A stretch of DNA of 64,000 bases from Micromonospora sp. WMMD1082 (GCF_029626175.1 NZ_JARUBM010000002.1:2108001-2172000), one strand, 5' to 3'; numbered from the stretch's first letter, positions 51,236-60,625 are shown. Notes: generated by a model from the letters alone, not told the origin. Translations and numbers: made by a program.

Positions 51236-51590
51236 CGGCCCGAAACCTGAGTGGTAGCTGAGATCCGCCGTACGTCCGTCCTGGTGGGCCGATCGTCATC
51301 CGGAGAAGGTCATCCGCCCAACGTCCAGTGGCAAACCTTGGGACGGCTTCGCATCATGGTAATTCCTGCTTTTCATCGGAATCCGTACCCAAGCACGCCT
51401 ATCCCCCGGGCCAGCGGCACGCACCGTGATCGGATCGATCGCCGTAAGTGACATCGCTCGAAGTGACGAAAAGCTGACCCTCGCAGACCGGATACAGGCC
51501 ATCCCGCGTCGATTAGTTTTCCGGTCCGGCGCACGGGACCGGCTCGTCGGCGCCGTCCGAGAACCTGCGCCACCGCCGGAGGAGACAACC
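51236..51590. other. Intergenic region upstream of the conservon operon (355 bp)
   Basis: Divergent region between the hydrolase-ABC operon and the sensor/conservon operon. It contains an AT-richer patch near 51350-51385 and GGAGGAG before ATG 51591. No confident -10/-35 pair or operator was found. Confidence 0.5.
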
Positions 51591-52784
51591 ATGACCGTTC
51601 CCGCTCCGCGGGTCCGTCGCCGGCCCCGGGCACCGGGCCGGCTGTTGCCGCTGCTACTCGCCATCGCGCTGCTGCTGCCGGTGGCGTTCCTCGTCATACA
51701 GGCCCACCGGCTCATCGACGCCGACCACGACATCGCCGAGCGGGAACGGCTCGGCGTCGAGTACCTTCGCGCCCTCGGCCCCGTCACCGAGGCGCTGGTC
51801 GACGCGCAGACCGCCGCCGTGAACGGCCGACCGTTGCCCCGGGGCACCCTCGACCAGGCGGTGGAGCAGGCCGCGACGGTCGACGCCCGGATCGGTGGCG
51901 AGTTGAGCACCAGCGAACGGTGGGCCGGGCTCCGCGCGAAACTGGAGGCGCTGCCCGAACGCTCACTCACCGACCCCGAGGCCGCCTTCACCGTGTACGG
52001 CGAGGTCACCGACCTGCTACTGGCCCTGCACGGCAAGGTCCGGGAGACCTCCGGCCTGATCCGGGACTCCGGTGCCGACCTGTACTTCCTCCAGGACGGC
52101 GTCGGCGAGGAGATGCCGGAGGCGATGGTGGCCGCGGGCCGGCTCGCCGACCTGGTCGTGCTGATCGGCCGGCGGCCCGCCACCGACCAGATCCGCTCCC
52201 TCAGTCAGCTGGCCACCCTCCGCGGCGCCGCCCTGCAACCCGCCACTGACCTCGCCAACAACCTTCGGGCCGTGGTGGACAGGTCGGAGAGCGCGGACCT
52301 GGGCGCGAGCGTGCTCACCCCGTTCGACGCCTACCAGCGCGCGGTCGAGGCAATGGCCCTGTTCTCTCAGCCGATCGACCGCGCGGGCACGATCGACGCG
52401 ACCCGGCTCGTCGCCGCCCGGAACGAGGCGCAGCAGGCCGCGAAGCAGCTCCAGCCTGTCCTCCTCGACGAGATCGACCGGCTGCTGGTGGATCGGCTCG
52501 ACCGGTTGAACCGCGACCGCCTGCTGGTCTTCGGCGCGGGCGGCCTCGCCGGCCTGCTGCTGATCGCCCTCGCGGTGCACGGCTGGGTGTCCCGCCCACG
52601 GGACACCTCCGCCAGGCCCGGATCACCCGGCAGCGCAAGCGTCGAACCGACCCCGACCCCGGCCGCCGGTGCCCGGTGGGAGCCCATGGGGCTGGGCCCG
52701 GCCGGCGAGCAGCCACCAACGCTCCTGCCGGTGGGCCAGGTCCACGAGCCGGACCGGTGGAGGCCCTTCGATGCTGCTCGGTAG
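51591..52784 (+). CDS. Membrane sensor-like protein with extracytoplasmic helical domain
   Basis: A 397-residue protein from ATG 51591 (GGAGGAG about 7 bases upstream). Two transmembrane helices (about 17-38: LLPLLLAIALLLPVAFLVIQ; and about 308-328: LLVFGAGGLAGLLLIALAVHGW) frame a long, Leu/Ala/Glu-rich helical region, the layout of bacterial periplasmic sensor domains (4-helix bundle or NIT-like). The cytoplasmic tail is short and Pro-rich, with no kinase or HAMP catalytic part. Its stop codon overlaps the start of the CvnA-type kinase gene by 14 bases, so it probably supplies a sensing input to the conservon. Confidence 0.8.
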   Translation: MTVPAPRVRRRPRAPGRLLPLLLAIALLLPVAFLVIQAHRLIDADHDIAERERLGVEYLRALGPVTEALVDAQTAAVNGRPLPRGTLDQAVEQAATVDARIGGELSTSERWAGLRAKLEALPERSLTDPEAAFTVYGEVTDLLLALHGKVRETSGLIRDSGADLYFLQDGVGEEMPEAMVAAGRLADLVVLIGRRPATDQIRSLSQLATLRGAALQPATDLANNLRAVVDRSESADLGASVLTPFDAYQRAVEAMALFSQPIDRAGTIDATRLVAARNEAQQAAKQLQPVLLDEIDRLLVDRLDRLNRDRLLVFGAGGLAGLLLIALAVHGWVSRPRDTSARPGSPGSASVEPTPTPAAGARWEPMGLGPAGEQPPTLLPVGQVHEPDRWRPFDAAR

Positions 52785-55377
52785 GCTCCGGATCCGGGGC
52801 AAGCTCACCCTGCTGGTGATCATTCCGCTGCTCGGCGTGCTGGGGCTGACGCTCCCGGTCGTCTGGGAACGGGTCGGCGTGGCCCAGCGGGCCGGCGACA
52901 TCGAGAGCACCGTCCAGGTCGCCAGCCGCGTCGGCACCCTGCTCCAACACCTCCAGCGCGAACGCATGCTCGCCATCGGGCTCCTGCTGGGGCAGGTCGA
53001 GCGCAGCCAGCTGGTGCAGGAGATCGCAGAGGTGGACGACCGGATCGTCGACCTGCGCGTCGAGTTCGGCGGCGACCTGCCGACCGAGGTGCGCGGTGCC
53101 CTCGACGGCATCAAGCAACTGGCCGACGTCCGGACGGCGGTGCTGGCCGGACGGGCCGCCCCCGAACAGGTCATCGGCGCGTACGGGCCGATCCACCTCG
53201 CCCTGATCGACTCGTTGCGGCTGCCGTACGACGTGGACACCCGTTCCCCGGCCGGCCGGCAGGTGCTGGCGCTGGACGGCATCCTGCGCAAGAGCGAGGG
53301 GCTCAGCAACGGTGGCGCCATGATCGTGCTGGTCGCCGTGGCACCGGATCCGCAGCTCGCCACCGCGTTCGTGGCCAACATGGCCACCCTCCAGTCGGAG
53401 AGCAACCAGATGCTCGGTCTGCTCACCCCCGAGCAGCAGGCGCTGGTGGGCATCGAGCAGACCGCGATCGACGCCCGCACCAGCCCGGAGTTCCTCCAGC
53501 AGAGCGCCCTGGACCCGGTGGGCGCGGTGGCCGATACCCCCGTCGAGGCCCTCTTCCCGACCATCTCCTCGCTGATCACGCTGGGTCAGTTCGTGGAGAA
53601 GAAGCTGGTCGCCGACGTGACCGCCGAGGTACGCGCACAGCGCCAGGCGGCGCTCGCCGGTGCGTACTGGGTGGCGGGCCTGGTCACGCTGACCCTGATC
53701 GTCGTCGTGCTGCTCGCCCTGGCCATCGGTCGTACGGTGACCGGGCCGCTGACCCGGCTCACCCGCTCCGCCGACCGGGTCGCCCGGGTCGCCGAGTCCG
53801 AACTGGTCCGGGTCGCCGACGACGAGACGGACAACGCGCAACCGGTCCGCCTCGATCCAATCAACGTGCGCGCCCGGGACGAGATCGGCGACCTGGCCCG
53901 GGCGTTCGAACGGGTGCAGAGCACGGCCGCCCGGCTGGTGGAGCGGCAGGCGGCGAGCCGCCGCAACGTCGCCCAGATGTTCGGCCACGTCGGCCGGCGT
54001 ACCCAGAACCTGGTCGGTCGGCAGATCGCCCTGATCGACCGGCTGGAGCAGCAGGAGACCGAGCCGGGACGGTTGGAGAACCTGTACCGGCTCGACCACA
54101 TCTCCAGCCGGCTGCGGCGCAACGCGGGCAACCTCGTGGTGCTCTCCGGCGCCACGGGCGACGTCGCACACGTCGCGCCGGTTCCGCTGGCCGACGTGGT
54201 CCGCCTGGCCCTCGGTGAGATCGAGGACTACACGCGGGTGGACGTCCAGGTGCCGACCGAGGTCGCGGCGGCGCCGGCCATCATCGGCGATCTGGTGCTG
54301 GCGCTCGCCGAGCTGATGGAGAACGCCACCGTCTTCTCCCCACCCCACACCCGGGTGCTGGTCAGCGGCGAACTCATCGAGACCGGCGTACGCCTGACGG
54401 TGATCGACCACGGGATCGGCATGACCGAGGCGCGGCTGGCCGACGAGAACGCCCGGCTCACCCGCCGGGAGCGGCTGGACCTCGCCCCGACCGAGGTGTT
54501 GGGGCTGTTCGTGGTGGGCCGGTTGGCCCGCCGGCACGGCTGGGCGGTCGGCCTCTCCGCGACCCCCGGCGGCGGCGTCACCGCCACCGTGCAGCTACCC
54601 CGCGTGTCGCTGATCATCGGGGCCCCCGAACAGGCCGGCCTTCCGCTCGCCCCGGTCGGCCGGGCCGTCGTCCCGATGGCCGCGCTGCCGACCCGGCCGC
54701 AGTCCGGGGAGGCGGCCTCGCCCGGGGAGGCGACCTCGCCCGAGGAGGCGCTGGCGGTGGTCGGCCCGGCCCGGCCGGCGACGGATCCGGCGGCCCGGCC
54801 CGGGTTCGACCCGAAGCTGCTGACCCGGGCCACCGAGAGCATGGAGTTGTCCGAGTCCTGGGACGCCTTCGCCACCAGCCCGGACGCCGCGCCCGCGACC
54901 GGCGCGGAGCCGGCCGTCGCGACCGGGGTCGACGCGACGACCGTGGCGGCGCCGCCGATCCCGCCGACCTCGGCGGGCCCACCCGCCCCGATGCCGGGGA
55001 TCCGGCAGCGGGTGCCCGGCGCCAGCCTGCCGGCAACAGCACCGAAGGTGGGGCCGGTGGACGCCACCGGCGCCGATCCGATTGCCGCCCGCGCCGCGGT
55101 GGAGGAGTTCGAGTCGGGGGTACGCCGGGCCGAGCAGAGCCAGGCGGGCGCCCTGCCGCAGCCGGTGGAGCCGCCGGTCCCTGCCGGGCTGGCGCAGCTG
55201 TCCCGGCGGGTTCCGGGTGCCAACCTGATCGCCCAGCTACCGCAGCAACCGCTCGCCCAGGACCCGGGCGATCCGGCCGAGGTCCGCGATCGCATCAACG
55301 CGTTCGAGACCGGCGTCGCCCGGGCTCTGCACGATGTCCGTAACGACCGCAGCGACGAAGAGGGAACGCCACGGTGA
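52771..55377 (+). CDS. cvnA: Conservon sensor histidine kinase-like protein (CvnA)
   Basis: An 868-residue membrane protein from ATG 52771, with GGAGG 8 bases upstream. Two transmembrane helices (about 10-28 and about 295-317) enclose a nitrate/nitrite-sensor-like (NIT) helical domain with LQRERMLAIGLLLGQ. A HAMP-like linker (about 318-385: GRTVTGPLTRLTRSADRVA) precedes the kinase part. The dimerisation His region is atypical (MFGHVGRRTQNLVGRQIALIDRLEQQE), and the ATPase shows LAELMENATVFSPPHTRV (N box), DHGIGM (G1) and LFVVGRLARRHGW. A long disordered Pro/Ala-rich tail follows (about 630-868). The stop codon overlaps cvnB by four bases. CvnA proteins signal to the small GTPase CvnD. Confidence 0.9.
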   Translation: MLLGRLRIRGKLTLLVIIPLLGVLGLTLPVVWERVGVAQRAGDIESTVQVASRVGTLLQHLQRERMLAIGLLLGQVERSQLVQEIAEVDDRIVDLRVEFGGDLPTEVRGALDGIKQLADVRTAVLAGRAAPEQVIGAYGPIHLALIDSLRLPYDVDTRSPAGRQVLALDGILRKSEGLSNGGAMIVLVAVAPDPQLATAFVANMATLQSESNQMLGLLTPEQQALVGIEQTAIDARTSPEFLQQSALDPVGAVADTPVEALFPTISSLITLGQFVEKKLVADVTAEVRAQRQAALAGAYWVAGLVTLTLIVVVLLALAIGRTVTGPLTRLTRSADRVARVAESELVRVADDETDNAQPVRLDPINVRARDEIGDLARAFERVQSTAARLVERQAASRRNVAQMFGHVGRRTQNLVGRQIALIDRLEQQETEPGRLENLYRLDHISSRLRRNAGNLVVLSGATGDVAHVAPVPLADVVRLALGEIEDYTRVDVQVPTEVAAAPAIIGDLVLALAELMENATVFSPPHTRVLVSGELIETGVRLTVIDHGIGMTEARLADENARLTRRERLDLAPTEVLGLFVVGRLARRHGWAVGLSATPGGGVTATVQLPRVSLIIGAPEQAGLPLAPVGRAVVPMAALPTRPQSGEAASPGEATSPEEALAVVGPARPATDPAARPGFDPKLLTRATESMELSESWDAFATSPDAAPATGAEPAVATGVDATTVAAPPIPPTSAGPPAPMPGIRQRVPGASLPATAPKVGPVDATGADPIAARAAVEEFESGVRRAEQSQAGALPQPVEPPVPAGLAQLSRRVPGANLIAQLPQQPLAQDPGDPAEVRDRINAFETGVARALHDVRNDRSDEEGTPR

Positions 55378-55844
55378 CCAGCCCGCACGTACACGAGAAC
55401 CTCGACCACCAGAGCCATCAGGCCGGCGACCTCAGCCCCGAGGCCCGCACCTTCAACTGGCTCCTGGACTCCTTCACCTCGGGGACAGCGGGCGTGTTGG
55501 AGGCGATCGCCGTGTCGTCGGACGGCCTGCTGATGGCGATGTCCGCGATCAAGGACAGGTCCAACGCGGAACGCCTCGCCGCGGTCGTCTCCGGCATGAC
55601 CAGCCTGGCCGGCGGCGCCGCCAGTTGGTACGCACTGGGCGGGTTGAACCGGGTGGTGGTGGACATGGCCGAGGGCTACCTGCTGATCAGCGCGATCAGC
55701 AGCGGCTCGGTGCTCGGCGTGGTCGCCGACCGGTCGGCGAACCTGGGCACCGTCGCCTACGAGATGACCCTCTTCGCCGGTCGGGCCGGTGGTGCGCTCA
55801 CCCCGCGTCTGATCGCCGAACTCAAGAACTCCGTACAGCAATGA
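55374..55844 (+). CDS. cvnB: Roadblock/LC7 domain protein (CvnB)
   Basis: A 156-residue cytosolic protein; GTG 55374 overlaps the cvnA stop (GTGA). The Roadblock/LC7 fold is evident in FNWLLDSFTSGTAGVLEAIAVSSDGLLMAMS and the following RLAAVVSGMTSLAGGAASWYALG, the MglB-like arrangement. In conservons CvnB binds the GTPase CvnD and may act as an accessory or GTPase-activating partner. The 3' end overlaps cvnC by four bases. Confidence 0.95.
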   Translation: MTSPHVHENLDHQSHQAGDLSPEARTFNWLLDSFTSGTAGVLEAIAVSSDGLLMAMSAIKDRSNAERLAAVVSGMTSLAGGAASWYALGGLNRVVVDMAEGYLLISAISSGSVLGVVADRSANLGTVAYEMTLFAGRAGGALTPRLIAELKNSVQQ

Positions 55845-56323
55845 ATCCCGACGCCGCCGGTGCGGAGCAGGAGCCGGTGGTCCGCATCCGGCCCTACCTG
55901 CGTGAGTCCTCCCCGGCCGGCTCCGCCGGCCCGGCGGGCGCACCGGCGGCGGTCGGATCGGAGCCCGAGGCGGCCGGACCGACCGGACCGCGCCCCTTCG
56001 TGCTCACCGCCGGCCGGGTGGCCGGTGCCGACCCTACGATCGGCCTGGAGACCCAGGTGACCGCCCGGCCGACCACCGAACCGTGGAGCGTCACGGCCAC
56101 CCGGCTGACCCCGGAACTCCAGGCGATCGTGGCGCTCTGCGGTGAACCGATCTCGGTAGCCGAGATCTCCGCCAAGGCCCGGTTGCACTTCGGCGTCACC
56201 CGGGTGCTGGTGGGCGACCTGCGCGCCGCCGGCCATCTGGACGTACACGTCACCGACGCCGACGACGCCCTCGACCCCGACGTCATCCTGCGAGTGATTG
56301 ATGGACTCCGTGCAATCTCCTGA
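55841..56323 (+). CDS. cvnC: DUF742 protein (CvnC)
   Basis: A 160-residue protein from ATG 55841, overlapping the cvnB stop (ATGA). The N-terminus has the DUF742-typical VRIRPYLRES. The centre is Pro/Ala/Gly-rich. The C-terminal DUF742 module is a compact winged-helix-like fold: LTPELQAIVALCGEPISVAEISAKARLHFGVTRVLVGDLRAAG (given in pieces: AEISAKARLHFGV and VGDLRAAGHLDV). In conservons CvnC is a small adaptor of unresolved biochemical role. Confidence 0.93.
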   Translation: MNPDAAGAEQEPVVRIRPYLRESSPAGSAGPAGAPAAVGSEPEAAGPTGPRPFVLTAGRVAGADPTIGLETQVTARPTTEPWSVTATRLTPELQAIVALCGEPISVAEISAKARLHFGVTRVLVGDLRAAGHLDVHVTDADDALDPDVILRVIDGLRAIS

Positions 56324-57071
56324 CTGGCCGGTCGCCCCACCGGGCGCGCTCTCCGCCAACAGCGCCGCGGCCCGCTATGGCGGCCCCGCACCGCACCCGC
56401 CGTCGATCGGACGGGCCACCCCACCGGCCCCTCCCCCGGCGGCCCCGACGGCACCGCCGCCCTACCGGCCGCCGGCCGCGACGCCCGCCCCGACCGGTGC
56501 ACCGCGCGCGACGCCGCCGATCCCGGTCAAGATCCTGGTGGCCGGCGGCTTCGGGGTCGGCAAGACGACCACCGTGGGCTCGATCTCGGAGATCGCTCCG
56601 CTGACCACCGAGGCGGAGATGACCACCGCCGGGATCGGCGTCGACGATCCGGGACAACGCTCCGGGAAGACCACCACCACGGTGGCGATGGACTTCGGCT
56701 GTGTCACCATCGATCGCAGCCTGAAGCTCTACCTGTTCGGTACGCCCGGCCAGACCCGGTTCGGCTTCATGTGGGACGACCTGGCCCGGGGTGCGCTCGG
56801 CGCGCTGGTGGTGGTCGACAGCGCCCGGCTGGACGACTGCTACCCGGCGATCGACTTCTTCGAACGGGCCGGGCTGCCCTTCGTGGTCGGGGTGAACGCC
56901 TTCGACGGACGACTGGCGCACGACCTCGGTGCGATCAGGTGGGCCCTGGCGATCGGCGAACATGTACCTCTGGTGCAGTTCGACGCCCGGGACCGACTCT
57001 CGGTGCGGGACGCTCTACTGGTCGTCCTGGACCGGGCGTTGGACCGGGCGACCCGGGAGAAACGGGCCTGA
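56301..57071 (+). CDS. cvnD: Conservon small GTPase-like protein (CvnD)
   Basis: A 256-residue Ras-like/MglA-like GTPase. ATG 56301 overlaps the end of cvnC by 23 bases; TTG 56298 is an alternative. A Pro-rich N-terminal extension (about 1-72) precedes the G domain: G1 GGFGVGKTTTVGS, switch I region with TTAGIGVDD, G3 replaced by FGTPGQTRFGFMW (the DxxG Asp is Gly), and G4-like NAFDG (NKxD altered). Such changes are usual for CvnD. It is the output component of the conservon signalling unit and likely cycles nucleotide under CvnA/B control. Confidence 0.94.
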   Translation: MDSVQSPDWPVAPPGALSANSAAARYGGPAPHPPSIGRATPPAPPPAAPTAPPPYRPPAATPAPTGAPRATPPIPVKILVAGGFGVGKTTTVGSISEIAPLTTEAEMTTAGIGVDDPGQRSGKTTTTVAMDFGCVTIDRSLKLYLFGTPGQTRFGFMWDDLARGALGALVVVDSARLDDCYPAIDFFERAGLPFVVGVNAFDGRLAHDLGAIRWALAIGEHVPLVQFDARDRLSVRDALLVVLDRALDRATREKRA

Positions 57072-57111
57072 GCCGAACGGCTCGCGGCCCCTCGTGGAGG
57101 GGGTGAGGCGG

Positions 57112-57654
57112 ATGAGAGGCGGACTGGACGAGACCCTGGCCCGGATGCGCCGGCGCGAAGAGGCGCTGCGCCGACGGGCCACGGACCCGACCGGGCCGGC
57201 CGACGACCAGCTCGGTCCGGAGCCGGAGGCGTACCCAGACCACGCGCCCGGCTCGCGGGTGAGCCGGGTCGACAGCCGCAACGCGGGGCCCGGGTGGGCC
57301 AGCGCCCGCGAACCGGCCCACGAGGCACCACCCCGGCACCCGGTGGAGGATGCCGCCGAGGCGCTGCGCGCGGTCGTCGCGGCACACCCGGGGGCGTCCG
57401 TCACCGCGCAGGTCGAGCACGGCGGGCAGGCGTACGACCTGCGGGTCGAATGGGTCGACCAGCAGGTCACGGTCAGCGGGCAGCCCGCCGCGCGACCACC
57501 GGCCTGGCCGATGTCGGTGAAGACCGTCCCCGGCTGGTCCGCTCTTCAGGAGGGGCCGAGCGAGGACCCGGCGGCCCGGCTGGCCGAGCTGATCCGCCGC
57601 GACCCGTCGCTGCTCACCGGGGAGGAGCCGCCGGGCCGACCGGACGGGAGATGA
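57112..57654 (+). CDS. Hypothetical protein downstream of the conservon
   Basis: A 180-residue soluble protein. ATG 57112 is chosen, with GGAGG about 11 bases and GAGG 3 bases upstream; GTG 57103 is possible. The first 35 residues are strongly basic and helical (ETLARMRRREEALRRRA). After a disordered middle, residues about 80-130 form a small alpha/beta unit (EDAAEALRAVVAAHPGAS, QVEHGGQAYDLRVEWVDQQ). No family recognised. It follows cvnD by 40 bp in the same direction and precedes the Cdc48-like gene, so it may belong to the same functional group. Confidence 0.72.
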   Translation: MRGGLDETLARMRRREEALRRRATDPTGPADDQLGPEPEAYPDHAPGSRVSRVDSRNAGPGWASAREPAHEAPPRHPVEDAAEALRAVVAAHPGASVTAQVEHGGQAYDLRVEWVDQQVTVSGQPAARPPAWPMSVKTVPGWSALQEGPSEDPAARLAELIRRDPSLLTGEEPPGRPDGR

Positions 57655-57664
57655 CCGGGCCGTT

Positions 57665-57670
57665 TAGGGT
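57665..57670 (+). promoter_or_regulatory. -10 element TAGGGT of the leaderless AAA ATPase gene
   Basis: TAGGGT, 6 bases before GTG 57677, giving the ATPase gene its own promoter despite the close conservon genes. Confidence 0.55.
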
Positions 57671-57676
57671 CGGGCG

Positions 57677-60019
57677 GTGGGCGAACCCGAGCTGACCCTG
57701 ATCGCGAGCCTGCGGCCGGCCGCACTGGACGCCCGGCGGGGCATCGTCCGGGTGCACCCGGAGGCGCTCACCGCGCTCGCGCTGCGGCCGGGTGATCCGG
57801 TCCGGCTGGCCGGCCGCCGGGTGACCGCCGGCATCGTCGCGCCGGCCGAGCAGACGGCCAGCGCCGCCCTGCTGCACGCCGACGATCTCATGCTGGGCAA
57901 CCTCGGCGTACGCGACGGCGGGCAGGTGCGGCTCAGCCCCGCCCCGGTCACCGCCGCGCAGCGGGTGCTGCTCGCCGGGCCGCCGGAGATCGTCGCGGTG
58001 GTCTCCCCGGAGATGCTGCGGCTGGCGCTGCTCGGCAAGGTGGTCACCACCGGCGACGATGTCTCGCTGCTGCCCCAGGACGTGCTGCCGGACGCCTCGA
58101 CCCGCACCCTGGTCGACGCCGCCCGGCGCAGCCTCTCCACCCGGGTCGGCTACGCGTGGACCAGCACCCTGCTGCGGGTCGTCGCCGCCGAGCCCGACCC
58201 GGGCGCACTGGTCACCATGGACACCCTCGTCGGCTGGGAACACGGCCCGGCCACCCACGGCGACGCCGGCACCGGATCGGGTGCCCGGCCGCTGGCCGGT
58301 GACACCGGAACCCTGCCGGCGAGCGGCGCAACCGATCGTTCCCCGGCGGCGGGCGCGGGCGGCGGCAGCCGCGCCTGGACCGCCGTGCGGGGCGGGGACG
58401 CCGCCCGCACCGACGTCGGACCGACCGACATCCGGGCCGGCGAGGTGGACGCGCGGGACGTGCCGTCGGTGGACGAGCTGCCCGGCCTGCGCGCCCAGGC
58501 CGAGGAGCTGACCGAGCTGCTCGACCTCGGCTTCCACCACCGGGAGGTGCTCCGCCGGCTGGGCACCACCGTGGCGCTCGGGGCAGTGGTCAGCGGCCCG
58601 GCCGGCTCGGGTAAGTCGGCGCTGGTCCGGGCGGTGGCCGCCCAGGTCGGGGCCCGGGTGCACCGCCTCTGGGCGCCGGAGATCGCGGCGTTGAGCAACT
58701 CCTCCGCCGCCGCCACGCTGCGGTCGGTGACGGCCGAGGTGCTGGCCGGCGGGCCGGCCGTGCTGCTGGTCACCGACGTGGAGGCGCTCGCCCCGGCGGA
58801 CGCACCGGGGCCGGTGGCCACCGTGTTCCGGCAGTGCGTGGCACAGGTCGTCCGGGCCGGGACGGCGGTGGTCTGCACGACCAGCCGGCCGGAGGCCCTC
58901 GACCCGGCGCTCCGCGCCCCGGACCTGCTCTCGCTGCGAATCGACGTGCCGCTGCCGGACGCCGCGCTGCGCCGGGAGCAGCTGACCGTGCTGACCCGCC
59001 CGGTACCGCTCGCCGACGACGTACGGCTCGACGAGGTCGCCGCGCGTACCCCCGGGTTCGTCGCCGCCGATCTGGCCGCCCTGGTCCGCGAGGCCGGGGT
59101 GCGCGCGGCCCGGCGACAGAAGTCGGCGCAGACGCCGACGGTGCTGATGGCGGACTTCACCGCCGCCCTGGAGGTGGTCCGGCCGACCACCATGGCCGCC
59201 GCCACCCTCGAACTGGCCCGGGTGACCCTCGACGACGTCGGCGACCTGGTCGAGGTCAAGCAGGCGCTCACCGAGTCGGTGCTGTGGCCGCTGACCTACC
59301 CGGACACGTTCGCCCGGCTCGGCGTGCAACCGCCGCGCGGGGTGCTGCTCTACGGCCCACCGGGCTGCGGCAAGACCTACCTGGTCACCGCGCTGGCCGG
59401 CACCGGCCGGGCCAACGTGCTGTCGGTCAAGGGCGCGGAGCTGCTGTCGAAGTGGGTCGGCGAGAGCGAGCGCGCGGTACGCGAACTGTTCCGCCGTGCC
59501 CGCGAGGCCGCGCCGACGCTGGTCTTCCTCGACGAGGTGGACGCCCTGGCTCCGGTACGCGGCCAGGCCACCGACGGCGGCACCACCGACCGGGTGGTCG
59601 CTGCGCTGCTGACCGAGCTGGACGGGGTGGAGGCGCTGCGCAACGTCGTGGTGGTCGGCGCGACGAACCGCCCCGACCTGATCGACCCGGCGCTGCTGCG
59701 CCCCGGACGGCTGGAGCGGCTGGTCTACGTGCCGCCACCGGATGCCGAGGCCCGGACGGAGATCCTGCGGGCCGCCGCGCGCACCGTGCCGCTCGCCGAG
59801 GACGTCGACCTCGCCGGGCTGGGCGAGGAGTTGGACGGCTTCTCGGCGGCCGACTGCGCGGCCCTGATCCGGGAGGCGGCGCTGGCCGCGATGCGCGAGT
59901 CGCTGACCGCCACCACGGTCACCGCCGAGCACGTCACGGCGGCCCGGTCCCGGGTACGCCCCTCACTCGACCCGGCCCAGGTCGCCTGGCTCGCCGCGTA
60001 CGCCGAACAGCGCGGCTGA
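57677..60019 (+). CDS. Cdc48/p97-like AAA+ ATPase
   Basis: A 780-residue protein with the Cdc48 layout. The N-terminal region (about 1-180) is a double-psi-barrel-like substrate domain (VHPEALTALALRPGDPVRLAG). The D1 AAA module (about 270-500) has VSGPAGSGKSALVRA (Walker A) but a degenerate Walker B (VLLVTDVEALAPAD). D2 (about 520-760) is complete: YGPPGCGKTYLVTALAG, FLDEVDALAPVRG, GATNRPDLIDPALLRPGRLERLVY. Actinobacterial Cdc48-like proteins form hexamers that unfold proteins. A disordered insert near 195-250 separates the N domain from D1. The substrate and any link to the adjacent conservon are unknown. Confidence 0.92.
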   Translation: MGEPELTLIASLRPAALDARRGIVRVHPEALTALALRPGDPVRLAGRRVTAGIVAPAEQTASAALLHADDLMLGNLGVRDGGQVRLSPAPVTAAQRVLLAGPPEIVAVVSPEMLRLALLGKVVTTGDDVSLLPQDVLPDASTRTLVDAARRSLSTRVGYAWTSTLLRVVAAEPDPGALVTMDTLVGWEHGPATHGDAGTGSGARPLAGDTGTLPASGATDRSPAAGAGGGSRAWTAVRGGDAARTDVGPTDIRAGEVDARDVPSVDELPGLRAQAEELTELLDLGFHHREVLRRLGTTVALGAVVSGPAGSGKSALVRAVAAQVGARVHRLWAPEIAALSNSSAAATLRSVTAEVLAGGPAVLLVTDVEALAPADAPGPVATVFRQCVAQVVRAGTAVVCTTSRPEALDPALRAPDLLSLRIDVPLPDAALRREQLTVLTRPVPLADDVRLDEVAARTPGFVAADLAALVREAGVRAARRQKSAQTPTVLMADFTAALEVVRPTTMAAATLELARVTLDDVGDLVEVKQALTESVLWPLTYPDTFARLGVQPPRGVLLYGPPGCGKTYLVTALAGTGRANVLSVKGAELLSKWVGESERAVRELFRRAREAAPTLVFLDEVDALAPVRGQATDGGTTDRVVAALLTELDGVEALRNVVVVGATNRPDLIDPALLRPGRLERLVYVPPPDAEARTEILRAAARTVPLAEDVDLAGLGEELDGFSAADCAALIREAALAAMRESLTATTVTAEHVTAARSRVRPSLDPAQVAWLAAYAEQRG

Positions 60020-60026
60020 CCGCCGG

Positions 60027-60521
60027 CTATCCCTCCAGCGAGATCTCGGCGTACACCCGGTCGCCGTCCTCGCGCAGTTTCGCGCCACACTTCTCCAGCA
60101 CCGACAGGGCGCCCCGGTTCTCCCGGGTGGTGTCCGCCACCACGGTCCGCATGCCGGCCGCCGCCGCCAGGTGCAACAGCTCGCGCAGCGCCGCCGGGCC
60201 GATGCCCTGCCCCCGGGCCGAACGGCCGAGCCACATGCCGACCTCGACGGCGTCCGGCTCGTCGCGCCGGCCCATCCGGATCATCCCGACCACCTCGCCG
60301 CCGGCCACGATCGCGTACATCGCGGTGCGGGTGTGCCCGTCGAGCCCGCCGAAGTTGGCCCGATGGAACTCCCGGAACGCCTCCCGCCGGGCGTGCGACC
60401 ACCCGGTCGGTGCCGCCACGGGCGGCATCACGTCGGCCGGCTCCGCCTCGGCGACCGCTACGGAGAGCAACGGTTCGAGGTTCTGCTCGGCCACCGGCTC
60501 CAACCGGACCGCACCCGTCAC
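60027..60521 (-). CDS. GNAT family N-acetyltransferase
   Basis: A 164-residue GNAT; GTG 60521 begins the conserved fold (TGAVRLEPVAEQNLEPLLSV) and is favoured over an in-frame start at 60629. Motif A is VGMWLGRSARGQGIGPAALRELL and motif B VVADTTRENRGALSVLEKCGAKL, resembling the RimJ/AAC(6')-like branch. It converges with the AAA gene by 7 bp. Substrate unknown. Confidence 0.87.
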   Translation of the reverse strand: MTGAVRLEPVAEQNLEPLLSVAVAEAEPADVMPPVAAPTGWSHARREAFREFHRANFGGLDGHTRTAMYAIVAGGEVVGMIRMGRRDEPDAVEVGMWLGRSARGQGIGPAALRELLHLAAAAGMRTVVADTTRENRGALSVLEKCGAKLREDGDRVYAEISLEG

Positions 60522-60625
60522 GTGCCGCAGTCTCCCGCGCCCGGCGCCGCAAGTCCACCCGGTTGGCGGCGACCGGACCCTCTGGCGGGCGGGACCGGCC
60601 GGTCGGGCCGAAATCCCGTCACACC

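Noticed and set aside
52315..54537. 740-codon minus-strand frame over cvnA
   Set aside because: Shadow frame; the plus-strand conservon genes overlap each other in the normal way.
57614..59932. 772-codon minus-strand frame over the AAA ATPase
   Set aside because: Shadow frame; Walker motifs are on the plus strand.
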